From positions 496,001 through 560,000 of the forward strand of contig NZ_CANMBJ010000002.1 of NCBI RefSeq assembly GCF_947496075.1: 64,000 bases of DNA, written 5' to 3'. Each line of letters starts with the position of its first letter. Positions within the stretch are counted from its first letter, which is position 1. The position numbers were made by a program, and so were the translations under genes. Origin of the DNA: an uncultured Tateyamaria sp. (lineage in GTDB: Bacteria > Pseudomonadota > Alphaproteobacteria > Rhodobacterales > Rhodobacteraceae). Below, in pieces: positions 37,001-45,260 of this stretch. Below the pieces are notes generated by a model. The model was not told the DNA's origin and searched no databases. It saw nothing but the letters and a program-made list of their open reading frames with translations.

Positions 37001-38985
37001 TGGGGGCCAGCGGGTGTCGCCGCTTCGATCACGAGGTTCTGGATGGCAAACGCTTCTGATCCGCCATCCGTGTTGGCCGTCAGAGTGACGTTGAGAACGG
37101 ACCCTGTGCCGGCCAGATCGGCGCTGAGCGTTTGCAGAACATTGGACAGTACCTCACCCGTTCCGGCCACGGTCAGCGGGTCATCCAGCGTTTCGACGTT
37201 GCCGTTCGCTAGCGTGTAATCCAGCGTAGCATCCTCATCCGCGACGAATTCGAACAGCACGACATCTGCGCCGCCATCGATGTTGTAGCTGATGACAAAG
37301 CTGTCGGAGCTTTCGAAGTCGCCCATGGCGCCCGCGTCGACACTCAGGCTGAGATCGCTTTCGCCGGCGATGTTGAACGACCATGTGGCTGTGACATCCC
37401 CATCATTGTCGTTGTTTTGCGTATCGGTGGCGCCAAAGAAGACATCGGTGTTGCTGTTGCTGTCGATGATGCCGAGGCTGTCGCTTGGGAAGCTGCCGGC
37501 GCTGTCATCAACAAGGCTGAAAGGTACAGAGCCTGACCCTGCTTCAAAGAAGCCAAACCCGTCTCCGGCGCTAGTGAAAGTCGGCGCGGAGCTGACGAAA
37601 TCGAGCAGGCCCAGCGATGCGCTGCCGACCATGTCAAATGCAATCGTGCTGGTTCCACTGCCGCCCGTTTGAGGGGCGGGGATGACTTGCACTGCGACGC
37701 TGCGGGTGGTGGTTTCGGTGCCATCGGACACTGTCAGATCAAGGTCGTAGATGTTGTCCCCGCCTGCGTCGAGCGGATTGTCCACCTCTGGCGGTGCGAC
37801 AAAGCTGATGGCTCCGGTCTCTGCATCGATTGTGAACAACTCGGCATCGTCGCCTGACAGCGAAAAACTCAGCGTGTCGCCGTCGGGATCGTCCGCGCTT
37901 ATGACGGCTTGGAACGTGCTGTTGCCTTCGATCAAGCAGATCTGGTCGACGGCCAGCAGGTTTGGCGCTTCGCCTTCACCTTCGATGGTGACGGTGACTG
38001 TCGCCGTTACTGTGCTGCCGTTGCCATCAGTGACCATGTAGGTGAATGTGTCGGTTGCGGTTTCTCCGGCACCGAGGCTGTCAAACACCGAACCCGGATC
38101 ATACGTCACCTCGCCGTCAACGAGGCTGACCGTGGCGCCGGAGGCGCTGGTTTCCGAAACAGCCGTAATTTCAAGCGCATCACCGTCCGCGTCCGTATCA
38201 TTGGCTAGCAAGGCAGCCGTCGTTATGGTCAGGACGCCGCTTTCGCTGACGGTTGCTGTGTCATCACCTGCGATGACCGGATCATTTTCGCCGGTGATTG
38301 TAACTGTGACGGTGGCCATGTCCGTTCCGCCATTTCCATCATCGACGACATAAGTAAACGTGTCCGTGGCCGTTTCACCTGCGCCCAAATAGTCAAAGAC
38401 TGTGCCCGGATCATAGCTGATTTCGCCATCGTTGAACGTGACCTGCGCACCGGCTGCGCTGACGGCCGAAACGGAGGTGATCTCGATCATATCGCCGTCG
38501 AACTCGCGATCGTTGTCCAAGAGCGCGTTGGCCGTGATGGTCAAGGTCGTGTTTTCCAAAGTCGCAACTTCGTCGTCGCCTGCAAGAACGGCGTTGTTCT
38601 CGCCGTTCAGGAAAAGGGTATAGTCGTCTGCCGCAAAATAGAGGGCCTCGACACTGTAAAGCGTGTCGCGGCCCGCATCCTCAACACTCGGGTTGATGGA
38701 GGTTACGGTGGTTGGGCCCCACCAACTGCGTACGTTGATGGAGTAGTCGTCGATTGATCCGGCATACTGTGCCGTATCAAACCCAAGGCCACCAAAGATC
38801 CGATCGTTTCCGGCGCCGCCGTCAATGACATCATTTCCGAAACCGGCAAAGATCCGGTCGTTTCCAGCGCCCGACGTGATGGTATCGCTTCCGCCAAATG
38901 CGAAGATGTAGTCTCGTCCATCGGTGCCTGTCAGGACATCATCTCTCCAGGATCCGAATTCAAAGTTACGATAGTGGCGGCTCAT
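34042..38985 (-). CDS. Giant secreted ExeM/NucH-like nuclease with RTX, VCBS, cadherin-like and Calx-beta modules
   Basis: A 1647-residue secreted protein. Order of modules: RTX calcium repeats (about 18-73, GGSDTI, GAGNDRIFAG); two VCBS/cadherin-like Ig domains (about 130-335, each with NDxxxDGDxxEI and TDTFTYxVxDGNG); a cadherin-type repeat (about 345-440); two near-identical modules of 217 residues (about 445-890); a Calx-beta domain (about 905-1000); an OB-like region (about 1005-1120, LISDIQGEGAES); and an endonuclease/exonuclease/phosphatase domain (about 1268-1640). Catalytic landmarks are ALQEIENGG, NHFKSKG, GDLNAY (1534-1539) and SSDHDPLI. ExeM-type enzymes degrade extracellular DNA, giving phosphate or loosening biofilm. 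The RTX block is N-terminal. AGGGGA precedes the ATG. No type I transporter is nearby. Confidence 0.88.
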   Translation of the reverse strand: MSRHYRNFEFGSWRDDVLTGTDGRDYIFAFGGSDTITSGAGNDRIFAGFGNDVIDGGAGNDRIFGGLGFDTAQYAGSIDDYSINVRSWWGPTTVTSINPSVEDAGRDTLYSVEALYFAADDYTLFLNGENNAVLAGDDEVATLENTTLTITANALLDNDREFDGDMIEITSVSAVSAAGAQVTFNDGEISYDPGTVFDYLGAGETATDTFTYVVDDGNGGTDMATVTVTITGENDPVIAGDDTATVSESGVLTITTAALLANDTDADGDALEITAVSETSASGATVSLVDGEVTYDPGSVFDSLGAGETATDTFTYMVTDGNGSTVTATVTVTIEGEGEAPNLLAVDQICLIEGNSTFQAVISADDPDGDTLSFSLSGDDAELFTIDAETGAISFVAPPEVDNPLDAGGDNIYDLDLTVSDGTETTTRSVAVQVIPAPQTGGSGTSTIAFDMVGSASLGLLDFVSSAPTFTSAGDGFGFFEAGSGSVPFSLVDDSAGSFPSDSLGIIDSNSNTDVFFGATDTQNNDNDGDVTATWSFNIAGESDLSLSVDAGAMGDFESSDSFVISYNIDGGADVVLFEFVADEDATLDYTLANGNVETLDDPLTVAGTGEVLSNVLQTLSADLAGTGSVLNVTLTANTDGGSEAFAIQNLVIEAATPAGPQVVASTLTGGADVNLISFTNNAPDFSSAGDGFGIFQVGTSGSIPFSLVDDSAGSFPSDSLGIIDSSTNTDPFFGATDTVNSDTSGPVSATWAFDISGFSDLMLSIDAGAMGDFESSDSFTFTYNIDGGTEMSLFDFVADEAASLDYTLAGGSVETLSDPLTLAGSGEVLSNMLQTLTGSIEGTGSTLNLTFTAETDGGSEAFAFQNLVIEGTGGTGEPEAPTYSIAALSGDVFEGDDGVTEVSFEITRDGDVSEAGSVEFTIGGDVDAEDFGGTLPTGTVEFAEGQTCATVTFEVTGDTVIEDDETFTVTLTNPVGGDIVIPTASVEVLDDDDRVLISDIQGEGAESELVDQVVTVEAIVTYVTENGYFLQEEDADDDGNALTSEGIFVFTGGENQPAVGDLVVTRGVVDEFFGQTQLSQDRIQVVSSGNALPTAATVLLSGAAQNFEAIEGMRFTLDSGVEGENITVIENFNLDRFGEITVSAGIQTQPTQIFDAQTEAADVAALAEENANNRLLIDDGVSEQNPDEFQYIANTTDGDNGNGFLDSGDTFTEDGPTLRLGAELDGPTTGVMSFGFGEYRMLVEGTLDIDESTNSGAREETAPDVGGNIQVASVNVLNYFSTLRGEGGSGPNGLDPRGASTEADLERQTDKLVDAITGTGAEVFALQEIENGGFGADSAIATLVDALNVEATDTGSGANYAFVDPTTDAGFIGTDAITTGIVYDANAVSVVHSEFLAFDESSAATTFALAEVLNAVVPSDAQVGDFQRNRPAVAATFEDNETGETFTIVSNHFKSKGPSGLDDLVEAAQDYLDGGGTDITQADIDALINDPNYDQGDGQAFWNQVRADAAAEVQTWIENDYMGGGVSNFIIMGDLNAYAQEDPVQSLADDPGLVDLIDQFIGQDEAYSFVFDGQRGSLDHAIASDDMAGWITGAAEWHINADEPDLLNYNSAFNNANFFEDSLFASSDHDPLIIGINTNPDDILVG
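36310..37655 (-). repeat. Tandem 651-bp internal duplication in the nuclease gene
   Basis: Two copies of a 217-residue module lie head to tail; for example the stretch ending GSLGII-type SDSLGIIDS recurs at 36811 and 37462 (offset 651 bases, in frame). Long stretches are nearly identical at DNA level, pointing to recent duplication or gene conversion. Module boundaries are approximate. Confidence 0.75.
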
Positions 38986-39338
38986 ATCGATTCCCCTTTA
39001 GGAAGACTCTTGGGTGTTGTGTTCGCATCAAACTGTGAAAGTTTTTGAACAATAGAGCGACAGTATCGGAGGCCGATTTTTTCTCCAACTGGTTGTATTC
39101 AAGACGGTGCAGTATCGGCCAAATTCTGCGTGCATTTTGTGCAGAACCTAATTTGTCTGGACGCGTACTGCGTCCGGCACACCTCATATGCTCAATAATC
39201 CGGCGGCCGCGCCAAGCAGGGCGGGGACAGGAGGGGCGGGAGAGCTTGTTCTTGGGCCTTGCGTGCCGCAAGCTGGAAGACCGCGAGCCCGAGAAACTGG
39301 GTTCATACCATTGGCACCTGACTATGGAACGGCTGTAG
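38986..39338. other. Divergent intergenic region between the nuclease gene and phnM
   Basis: These 353 bases must contain the promoters of both divergent genes. I see no credible coding sequence (a frame ending at 39338 lacks start signals) and no strong repeat or riboswitch. The part next to the nuclease gene is comparatively AT-rich. Confidence 0.5.
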
Positions 39339-40559
39339 ATGATCACCTTTGAAGGCGCGCAGGTCTATCTGCCGGATGGTATCGCGGAAACCAGTGTAAC
39401 AATCGACGAAGGGCGGATTGCCGAGATCGGCGGCCCCGCGCAAGGCGCGGTGATTGATGCGCGCAGCCTGATCCTTGCGCCTGCCTTGATCGACGTGCAT
39501 GGCGATGCGTTCGAGCGGCAGTTGATGCCGCGCCCGGGTGTGTACTTTCCGACCGCAACCGCGGTGATTGATACCGACCGGCAGCTGGCCACGAATGGCA
39601 TCGCGACGGCTTACCACGCAATCACCCTTGGGTGGGAACCCGGCCTGCGCGATGTGCATCGTGGACGCGATCTGATGCAAGCCATGCGCGATCTGGCCCC
39701 CCGGCTGACGGTGGAAAACCGGGTGCAGTTGCGGTGGGAAACCTTTGCGTTCGAGGCGCTGGACGTGATCGAATGGGCACTTGCGGGACCGCTGTTGCCA
39801 TCGATCGCCTTCAACGATCACACATCAATGGTGATGCGCGGCTATGATGTCCCGATCCAGGAACGGGCGTTCGAACTGTCCCCCGAATTCTCGGTTGCCG
39901 CGTTGGATGATGACCGCATGAAGGTGCGCACCGTTGCAAAGGCCCGTCGTGCAGGGTTGGGCGAGGACGACTACATCGCGCTTCTGGGCGAGGTTTGGAC
40001 CCGGCGCAGCGCGGTTCCCGATATGATCGCCAAGGTGGCCGAGATGGGCCGCGCGGTGGGCGCACCGATGCTGAGCCATGACGACACGCGCGACGAAACC
40101 CGTGCTTATTTCCGGACACTTGGCGCCGATGTGGCCGAATTTCCGATGGTGTTGGAAGCCGCAGAAGCCGCACGCGCAGGCGGCGACCCGATCATCTTTG
40201 GCGCACCCAACGCGGCGCGGGGCGGCAGCCATATCGGCTCTCTCAGTGCCGGCGATATGGTCGAGGCGGGTCTGTGTGATGCACTGGCCTCGGATTACTT
40301 TTACCCTGCCATGCTGGCCGCCATTGCAAAGCTTGATGAAGAGCGCCGTGCGGATCGCCACGCGCTTTGGTCGTTGATCTCAACCGGTCCGGCACGAGCG
40401 ATGAAGTTGAACGACCGCGGCGAGATCGCAATCGGCAAGCGTGCCGACCTTGTTCTGGTCGACTGGCCGGAAGCGTCTGTTCCGGCCGTGCAGGGGACAT
40501 GGGTGGCCGGCCGCTGCGCCTATCGTGGTGTGCCTTTTGCGTCGAGCAGTCCGGCGTGA
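39339..40559 (+). CDS. phnM: PhnM-type alpha-D-ribose 1-methylphosphonate 5-triphosphate diphosphatase
   Basis: A 406-residue amidohydrolase-fold enzyme. PhnM landmarks are LIDVHGDAFERQLMPRPGV near residue 52 (metal site), FNDHTSMV near residue 157, LSHDDTRDETR near residue 245, GAPNAARGGSH near residue 288 and ASDYFYPAML near residue 312. PhnM hydrolyses the 5-triphosphate of ribosyl-alkylphosphonates in the C-P lyase pathway. None of the other phn genes is here, so this is a solitary copy. It could be a displaced pathway gene or an enzyme repurposed for another triphosphate. Confidence 0.87.
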   Translation: MITFEGAQVYLPDGIAETSVTIDEGRIAEIGGPAQGAVIDARSLILAPALIDVHGDAFERQLMPRPGVYFPTATAVIDTDRQLATNGIATAYHAITLGWEPGLRDVHRGRDLMQAMRDLAPRLTVENRVQLRWETFAFEALDVIEWALAGPLLPSIAFNDHTSMVMRGYDVPIQERAFELSPEFSVAALDDDRMKVRTVAKARRAGLGEDDYIALLGEVWTRRSAVPDMIAKVAEMGRAVGAPMLSHDDTRDETRAYFRTLGADVAEFPMVLEAAEAARAGGDPIIFGAPNAARGGSHIGSLSAGDMVEAGLCDALASDYFYPAMLAAIAKLDEERRADRHALWSLISTGPARAMKLNDRGEIAIGKRADLVLVDWPEASVPAVQGTWVAGRCAYRGVPFASSSPA

Positions 40560-40800
40560 CCCGTTGACCCGTAACACAGCTTAACGTCAGTGGATGTTTG
40601 GCCGCCCCCTTACTCTTCGACAGCAGAAGAGTTTGACGGGCAGTTTGGCGCCTGCTTACCACAATGTGGTTCAGTGATTGAATTGTGGTTTTAGGCTGTT
40701 ATCCGACAAGGGGAGCCGCCGCGGAGGCGACAAGCAGAACCTCAAATTCATGTCTGCGGTGCACCAATCATGGCCACGCATGAGGGGTTTCTAGAAAGAG

Positions 40801-41382
40801 TTAACCCCGGTTGGGATAAAGTCCGGCACGTTCCTTATCCGACACCACGTGGATGTTCCGGACGGGCGTTCCGTCTGCATTAAAAAACGGTGTCTGTTTC
40901 CATAGGCCCGTGATCCGCCGCGATAGCGCACGTTTGGCGAAACCGAACATGAATTTCAGACCACCTTCATTCCCGCGTTTGCCGTTTGGTTTGCGGACAA
41001 ATGCCCGGGCCACGACTGGCCCAAGTGCGCTGTCATCCTCAAGCCGATCTGTGCGGAACGAGGCAAAGGGCATCTTGGGGGTGCGCATCGTTTTGAACAG
41101 GATGGCGCCGCAGCAGCGGGCTTGCCACTGCAGGAGCCCCTTGTCAGAGAGGGAGAAGACGGCGAGCTGGTCTTTGCCCGCGTCGAACCGCACACGGTCC
41201 GGCACGGTTTGATACAGTTGTACACCGCCCGGTGCCGGGTCGGGCTGACCGGCATAAAGTTCGGTCGCACGGCAATCGTGGCAATAGCATTCGACGCGGG
41301 TGCCGTTTGTGGGGGACACGCCCAGAAGAGTGCCCCGCAATGTCCCACAGTCACAGGCGAAGGGAATATCCGCGCCTGCCAT
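40801..41382 (-). CDS. DUF6151 family, GFA-like zinc protein
   Basis: A 193-residue protein with Cys motifs resembling glutathione-dependent formaldehyde-activating (GFA) folds: FACDCGTLRG near residue 9, CYCHDCRA near residue 33 and RCCGAILF near residue 90, giving a likely zinc site. The C-terminal third is basic (KRALSRRITGLWKQ). Function is unknown. It starts 3 bases after the phaZ stop and is probably co-transcribed with it. Confidence 0.75.
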   Translation of the reverse strand: MAGADIPFACDCGTLRGTLLGVSPTNGTRVECYCHDCRATELYAGQPDPAPGGVQLYQTVPDRVRFDAGKDQLAVFSLSDKGLLQWQARCCGAILFKTMRTPKMPFASFRTDRLEDDSALGPVVARAFVRKPNGKRGNEGGLKFMFGFAKRALSRRITGLWKQTPFFNADGTPVRNIHVVSDKERAGLYPNRG

Positions 41383-41385
41383 GGC

Positions 41386-42660
41386 TTACGCTGCTTTGTT
41401 TTTGTTGGCCGCCTTCTTCGGAGGTGTCTTGGGGGAGTTCGCGTCGATGAACTCAAGCACAAGGGGGCGGATGTTGTTGCGCCAGCTTTTACCCGCGAAG
41501 ATGCCGTAGTGGCCTGCGCCGGGTTCCACATGGCTCGCCTTCTTCTCGTCCGGCAGGCCCGTGCAAAGGTCGAGCGCGGCAACGCATTGGCCGGGGGCCG
41601 AGATGTCGTCGTTCGCGCCTTCGACGGTTTTGACCGCGACAGTTGTGATCTTGCCGATGTCGATCTGCTTGCCGTTTACGGAAAAGATGTTCTTGGCAAT
41701 CTCGCAGCGTTTGAAGATGCGGTTGACGGTGGACAGGTAGAACTCGGCCGTCATGTCCATCACGGCAAGGTATTCGTCGTAGAAGCGATTGTGCTTGTCG
41801 TGGTCGCTTGTTTCGCCCCGCGCGGCGCGCCCGATTTGGTCTGTAAAGGCTTTGGAGTGTTTTTCGGCGTTCATCGACATGAACGAGGCCAGCTGTAGAA
41901 GGCCCGGATAGACCATTCGTCCGACGCCCGGGTATTTGAAGCCCACGCGCTGGATCATCGTTTCCTCAAGCTGGCCCATGGTGACGCGGCGGCCAAAGTC
42001 GGTCACCTCCGTCGGCGTGGCGTCGGGGTCGATGGGACCGCCGATTAGGGTCAGGGAACGCGGTTGCGCCTTTGGGTCTTCCTCGGCCAGGTAAGCGGTG
42101 GCGGCGAGCGTCAGCGGTGCGGGCTGGCAGACGGCGATCACGTGCGTGTCGGGGCCAAGTTCGCGCATGAAGTCGACAAGGTAGAGCGTATAATCCTCGA
42201 CATCGAACTTGCCGGCGCTGACCGGGATGTCGCGGGCGTTGTGCCAGTCGGTGATATACACCTCGCAATTGACCAGCAGCGATTTGACGGTCGAGCGCAG
42301 CAGCGTGGCGTAGTGGCCTGACATGGGGGCCACGAGCAGGATCTTCCGCGGCTGGGTCTCGCGACCGGACACGTTGAAGTGGATCAGATCGCCAAAGGGC
42401 TTTTCAACCACCTTGTCGATACTCACAAGGTGATCGCGGCCATCTTCGCATGTGAAGGTGCGAATGCCCCAGTCGGGTTTGGCGACCATTCGTTCAAAAG
42501 TACGTTCCGTCACCTCACCCCAGGCAGACATCATTTGCAGCGCCGGGTTGGGCAGGGCGGCAAAGGCGGGGTAGGCACCAATTGCACGGGCCGTGGCGCC
42601 CAGCCACTGGTTCGTGTTCCGCATGGTTTCCATGAAGTCGTAGCTGATCATGTAGCGCAT
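41386..42660 (-). CDS. phaZ: Intracellular polyhydroxyalkanoate depolymerase
   Basis: A 424-residue PhaZ that mobilises stored PHB granules. The catalytic Cys motif VCQPAPLTLA replaces the usual lipase Ser box near residue 178, and AAPMSGHYATLLRSTV near residue 108 and SHVEPGAGHYGIFAGK near residue 388 (catalytic His) are typical. The ATG at 42660 has AAGGAAAG upstream and gives MRYMISYDFMET; the frame is open to 42735 without support. It is divergent from phaC across 149 bases. Confidence 0.93.
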   Translation of the reverse strand: MRYMISYDFMETMRNTNQWLGATARAIGAYPAFAALPNPALQMMSAWGEVTERTFERMVAKPDWGIRTFTCEDGRDHLVSIDKVVEKPFGDLIHFNVSGRETQPRKILLVAPMSGHYATLLRSTVKSLLVNCEVYITDWHNARDIPVSAGKFDVEDYTLYLVDFMRELGPDTHVIAVCQPAPLTLAATAYLAEEDPKAQPRSLTLIGGPIDPDATPTEVTDFGRRVTMGQLEETMIQRVGFKYPGVGRMVYPGLLQLASFMSMNAEKHSKAFTDQIGRAARGETSDHDKHNRFYDEYLAVMDMTAEFYLSTVNRIFKRCEIAKNIFSVNGKQIDIGKITTVAVKTVEGANDDISAPGQCVAALDLCTGLPDEKKASHVEPGAGHYGIFAGKSWRNNIRPLVLEFIDANSPKTPPKKAANKNKAA

Positions 42661-42809
42661 GGCGCTTTCCTTCACTTTGGGGCGGGTACGCACGATCCCG
42701 CGTCGGACGGTTTGTCGCTTTGCCCCCTGAAACATGCGACCATAGATAAGCGGCGACTGCCGCGTGCAAACATTGCTGCACGTGCGAACACTACGGGGAA
42801 GACCTTAAC

Positions 42810-44615
42810 ATGACAACCAACGACACAACCGGTGGTGCTGTCTCGGGGGAAAACCTCGATAAATTGAATAGTAATCTCCGTAAGGTTGAGGAGTTGACGC
42901 AACGACTCACCCAGGTTTTGACGCACCGCAGCACGCATAATGCTGCACTCGACGGGCCGAATCAGGAGCTGTTCACAAAGGCGGCCACCGCGTACTGGCA
43001 CGAAGCCTTCCGCGATCCAGCCAAGGTGCTGGAGCACCAGTTGCAGTTCTGGTCGAAATCCGTGACCCATTTTGTCGAGGCGCAGCAAGCGCTGGCATCG
43101 GGCAAGTTGCAAGCCCCGGTCGATCCCGGCCCCAAGGATCGCCGCTTTGCCAATCCGCTGTGGGACACGCATCCCTACTTCAACTACGTCAAGCAGCAAT
43201 ACCTGATCAACGCAGACGCCGTTACCCAAGCGGTCGAGGGCGTGTCGGACCTCGATCCGAAGGAGAAGCAGCGCCTCGCCTATTTCTCGCGTCAGATCGT
43301 TGACATGATGGCGCCCACGAATTTTCTGGCGACCAACCCGGATGCGCTGGAAAAGGCAGTGGCCACCGAGGGTCAAAGCCTGATCGACGGGCTTGAGAAC
43401 CTGATTTCCGATCTGGAGGCCAATAACGGCGAACTGATCGTGAAATTGGCTGACGACAAGGCGTTCGAGCTGGGCGGCAACATCGCCACCACGCCCGGCA
43501 AGGTCATCTACCGCAACCGGATGATGGAGCTGATCCAGTACACGCCCACCACCGAGAAGGTGCACAAGACACCGGTGGTGCTGTTCCCGCCATGGATCAA
43601 CAAGTTCTACATCCTGGACCTCAAACAGCAGAATTCGCTGGTGAAGTGGATTGTCGAACAGGGGCACACGCTGTTTGTCGTGTCCTGGGTGAACCCCGAC
43701 GCGACCTATGCCGGGGTCGGGATGGAAGACTACATCGAGGACGGATATCTGGCCGCGATCCGCGAGGCCAAGGGCATCACCGGCCAGAAGCAGGTCAATG
43801 CCATTGGCTATTGCATCGCTGGCACCACACTGTCCCTGACCCTCAGCCTGCTGAAACAGCGCAAGGACAAGTCGATCAAGTCCGCCACGTTCTTTACTGC
43901 GCTGACTGATTTCGGTGATCAGGGAGAGTTCACGCCGTTCCTGACCGATGACTTTATTGACGGGATCGAAGCGGAGACAAAGGACAAGGGTATTTTGCCC
44001 TCGGTCATCATGGCGCGAACATTCACTTTCCTGCGGTCCACCGACCTCGTCTATACGCCCGCGATCAAGAGCTACATGATGGGCCAAACGCCACCTGCAT
44101 TTGATCTGCTCTATTGGAACGGGGACGGGGCCAACCTGCCAGCCAAGATGGCCATGCAGTATTTGCGCGGTCTATGTCAGCGCAATGAGCTGGCTGAGGG
44201 CGGGTTCGACCTGATGGGGCATCACCTTGAACTGGGCGATGTTGATGTGCCGCTTTGCGCCATCGCGTGCGAGACGGATCACATCGCACCCTGGAAAGAC
44301 AGCTATCGCGGCGTGCAGCAGATGGGGTCCAAGGACAAGACGTTCATAATGACCCAATCGGGTCACATCGCGGGGATCGTGAACCCGCCCAGCAAGAACA
44401 AGTACGGGCACTACACCAATGAAGATATGAGCCTGGATCACGAGGCGTGGTTGAAGGCTGCGGATTTCCACGAAGGGTCGTGGTGGCCGCGTTGGGGCGC
44501 CTGGCTGAAAAAGCGGGGTGGGGCGATGGTGAATGCACGTAAGCCGGGTGATTCTGCCCATCCCGTGCTGGAAGATGCCCCCGGATCCTATGTGACTGTC
44601 AAAGCAAGACCCTGA
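42810..44615 (+). CDS. phaC: Class I poly(3-hydroxyalkanoate) synthase
   Basis: A 601-residue PHA synthase that polymerises 3-hydroxyacyl-CoA at the granule surface. The PhaC N-terminal domain (about 80-270, FNYVKQQYLIN) precedes the alpha/beta hydrolase core: PWINKFYILDL, the lipase-like box GYCIAGTTLS with catalytic Cys near residue 335, YWNGDGANLPAKM with the catalytic Asp nearby, and QSGHIAGIVNPP with the His near residue 515. Length fits class I. A terminator follows, then phaP. Confidence 0.95.
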   Translation: MTTNDTTGGAVSGENLDKLNSNLRKVEELTQRLTQVLTHRSTHNAALDGPNQELFTKAATAYWHEAFRDPAKVLEHQLQFWSKSVTHFVEAQQALASGKLQAPVDPGPKDRRFANPLWDTHPYFNYVKQQYLINADAVTQAVEGVSDLDPKEKQRLAYFSRQIVDMMAPTNFLATNPDALEKAVATEGQSLIDGLENLISDLEANNGELIVKLADDKAFELGGNIATTPGKVIYRNRMMELIQYTPTTEKVHKTPVVLFPPWINKFYILDLKQQNSLVKWIVEQGHTLFVVSWVNPDATYAGVGMEDYIEDGYLAAIREAKGITGQKQVNAIGYCIAGTTLSLTLSLLKQRKDKSIKSATFFTALTDFGDQGEFTPFLTDDFIDGIEAETKDKGILPSVIMARTFTFLRSTDLVYTPAIKSYMMGQTPPAFDLLYWNGDGANLPAKMAMQYLRGLCQRNELAEGGFDLMGHHLELGDVDVPLCAIACETDHIAPWKDSYRGVQQMGSKDKTFIMTQSGHIAGIVNPPSKNKYGHYTNEDMSLDHEAWLKAADFHEGSWWPRWGAWLKKRGGAMVNARKPGDSAHPVLEDAPGSYVTVKARP

Positions 44616-44626
44616 TTTCCCACGTC

Positions 44627-44651
44627 CTTTCCGCAACGGAAAGCTATTTTT
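44627..44651 (+). terminator. Intrinsic terminator of phaC
   Basis: CTTTCCG (44627-44633) pairs with CGGAAAG (44637-44643) around a 3-base loop and is followed by CTATTTTT. It lies 11 bases after the phaC stop, directly before the phaP promoter. Confidence 0.7.
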
Positions 44652-44700
44652 GCTGCAGTGCAGCAAAAGGGTTGATTTGCTGCACTGCAGCATGTATATC
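44651..44700 (+). promoter_or_regulatory. phaP promoter with two PhaR-type operators
   Basis: Two perfect 15-bp palindromes, TGCTGCAGTGCAGCA (44651-44665) and TGCTGCACTGCAGCA (44678-44692), each contain CTGC-N3-GCAG, the PhaR recognition sequence as I recall it from Paracoccus/Rhodobacter. A sigma-70-like promoter overlaps: TTGATT (44672-44677), a 17-base spacer, then TATATC (44695-44700). The second operator fills the spacer and the first abuts the -35, so PhaR binding would block RNA polymerase. Operator centres are 27 bases apart. Confidence 0.85.
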
Positions 44701-44757
44701 TTGTGCAGACGCAGAAACGTGGGGATGGGCCCGCAGCGCTCACAAGGATTGAAGACA

Positions 44758-45207
44758 ATGGCCAAGCAAGCACAAGACATGACCGCGATGTTCAAAGACA
44801 TGATGGGTGCATTCCCCGTCGACACAGCGGCAATGGAAGACGCATTCAAAACAGCGACCACGCTGAACGAAAAACTGAGCCACGTCGCCATCGACGCGGC
44901 CGAAAAATCCACCGAAATATCCTCGAAGTGGACCAAAGAAACTCTGGCGAAACTGGGCGACATGTCCAAAGCCAAAGCAGAGCCTGCCGACTACGCCAAA
45001 GCGATGACCGACTTCGCGTCGTCCTACGCTGAAGTGACAGCCGAGCACATGGCCGCTTTCGCTGAGGTTGCCAAGAAAGTCCAAATGGACACGGTTGAAC
45101 TGATGATGGCCGCAGGCAAAGACATCAGCGAAGACGCGCAAGCCGTAGTGAAAAAAGCGACCGGTGACATGACCGCCGCTGCCAAGAAAGCTGCTGCTGC
45201 GAAGTAA
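44758..45207 (+). CDS. phaP: Phasin (PHA granule-associated protein)
   Basis: A 149-residue phasin, an amphipathic helical protein that coats PHB granules. The sequence is Ala/Lys/Met-rich with no Cys, and a central AAEKSTEISSKWTKETLAKL fits the phasin family; the C-terminus is a Lys/Ala-rich tail. Position directly after phaC and beneath two PhaR-type operators supports the call. The ATG at 44758 (CAAGGATTGAAGACA upstream) is used; the longer frame from 44650 would translate the operators. A strong terminator follows. Confidence 0.9.
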   Translation: MAKQAQDMTAMFKDMMGAFPVDTAAMEDAFKTATTLNEKLSHVAIDAAEKSTEISSKWTKETLAKLGDMSKAKAEPADYAKAMTDFASSYAEVTAEHMAAFAEVAKKVQMDTVELMMAAGKDISEDAQAVVKKATGDMTAAAKKAAAAK

Positions 45208-45260
45208 GTCGCACACGATATATCGCGCCAACTTTCCTCCCTGAAAGGCGCGGTGACTAT

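Noticed and set aside
39045-39338. 97-residue frame ending directly before phnM
   Set aside because: No ribosome binding site, no recognisable family, odd composition; adjacency to the phnM start is probably chance.
42672-44087. 471-residue minus-strand frame over phaC
   Set aside because: Antisense shadow of phaC, rich in His/Arg/Leu as expected for complement of GC-rich coding DNA.
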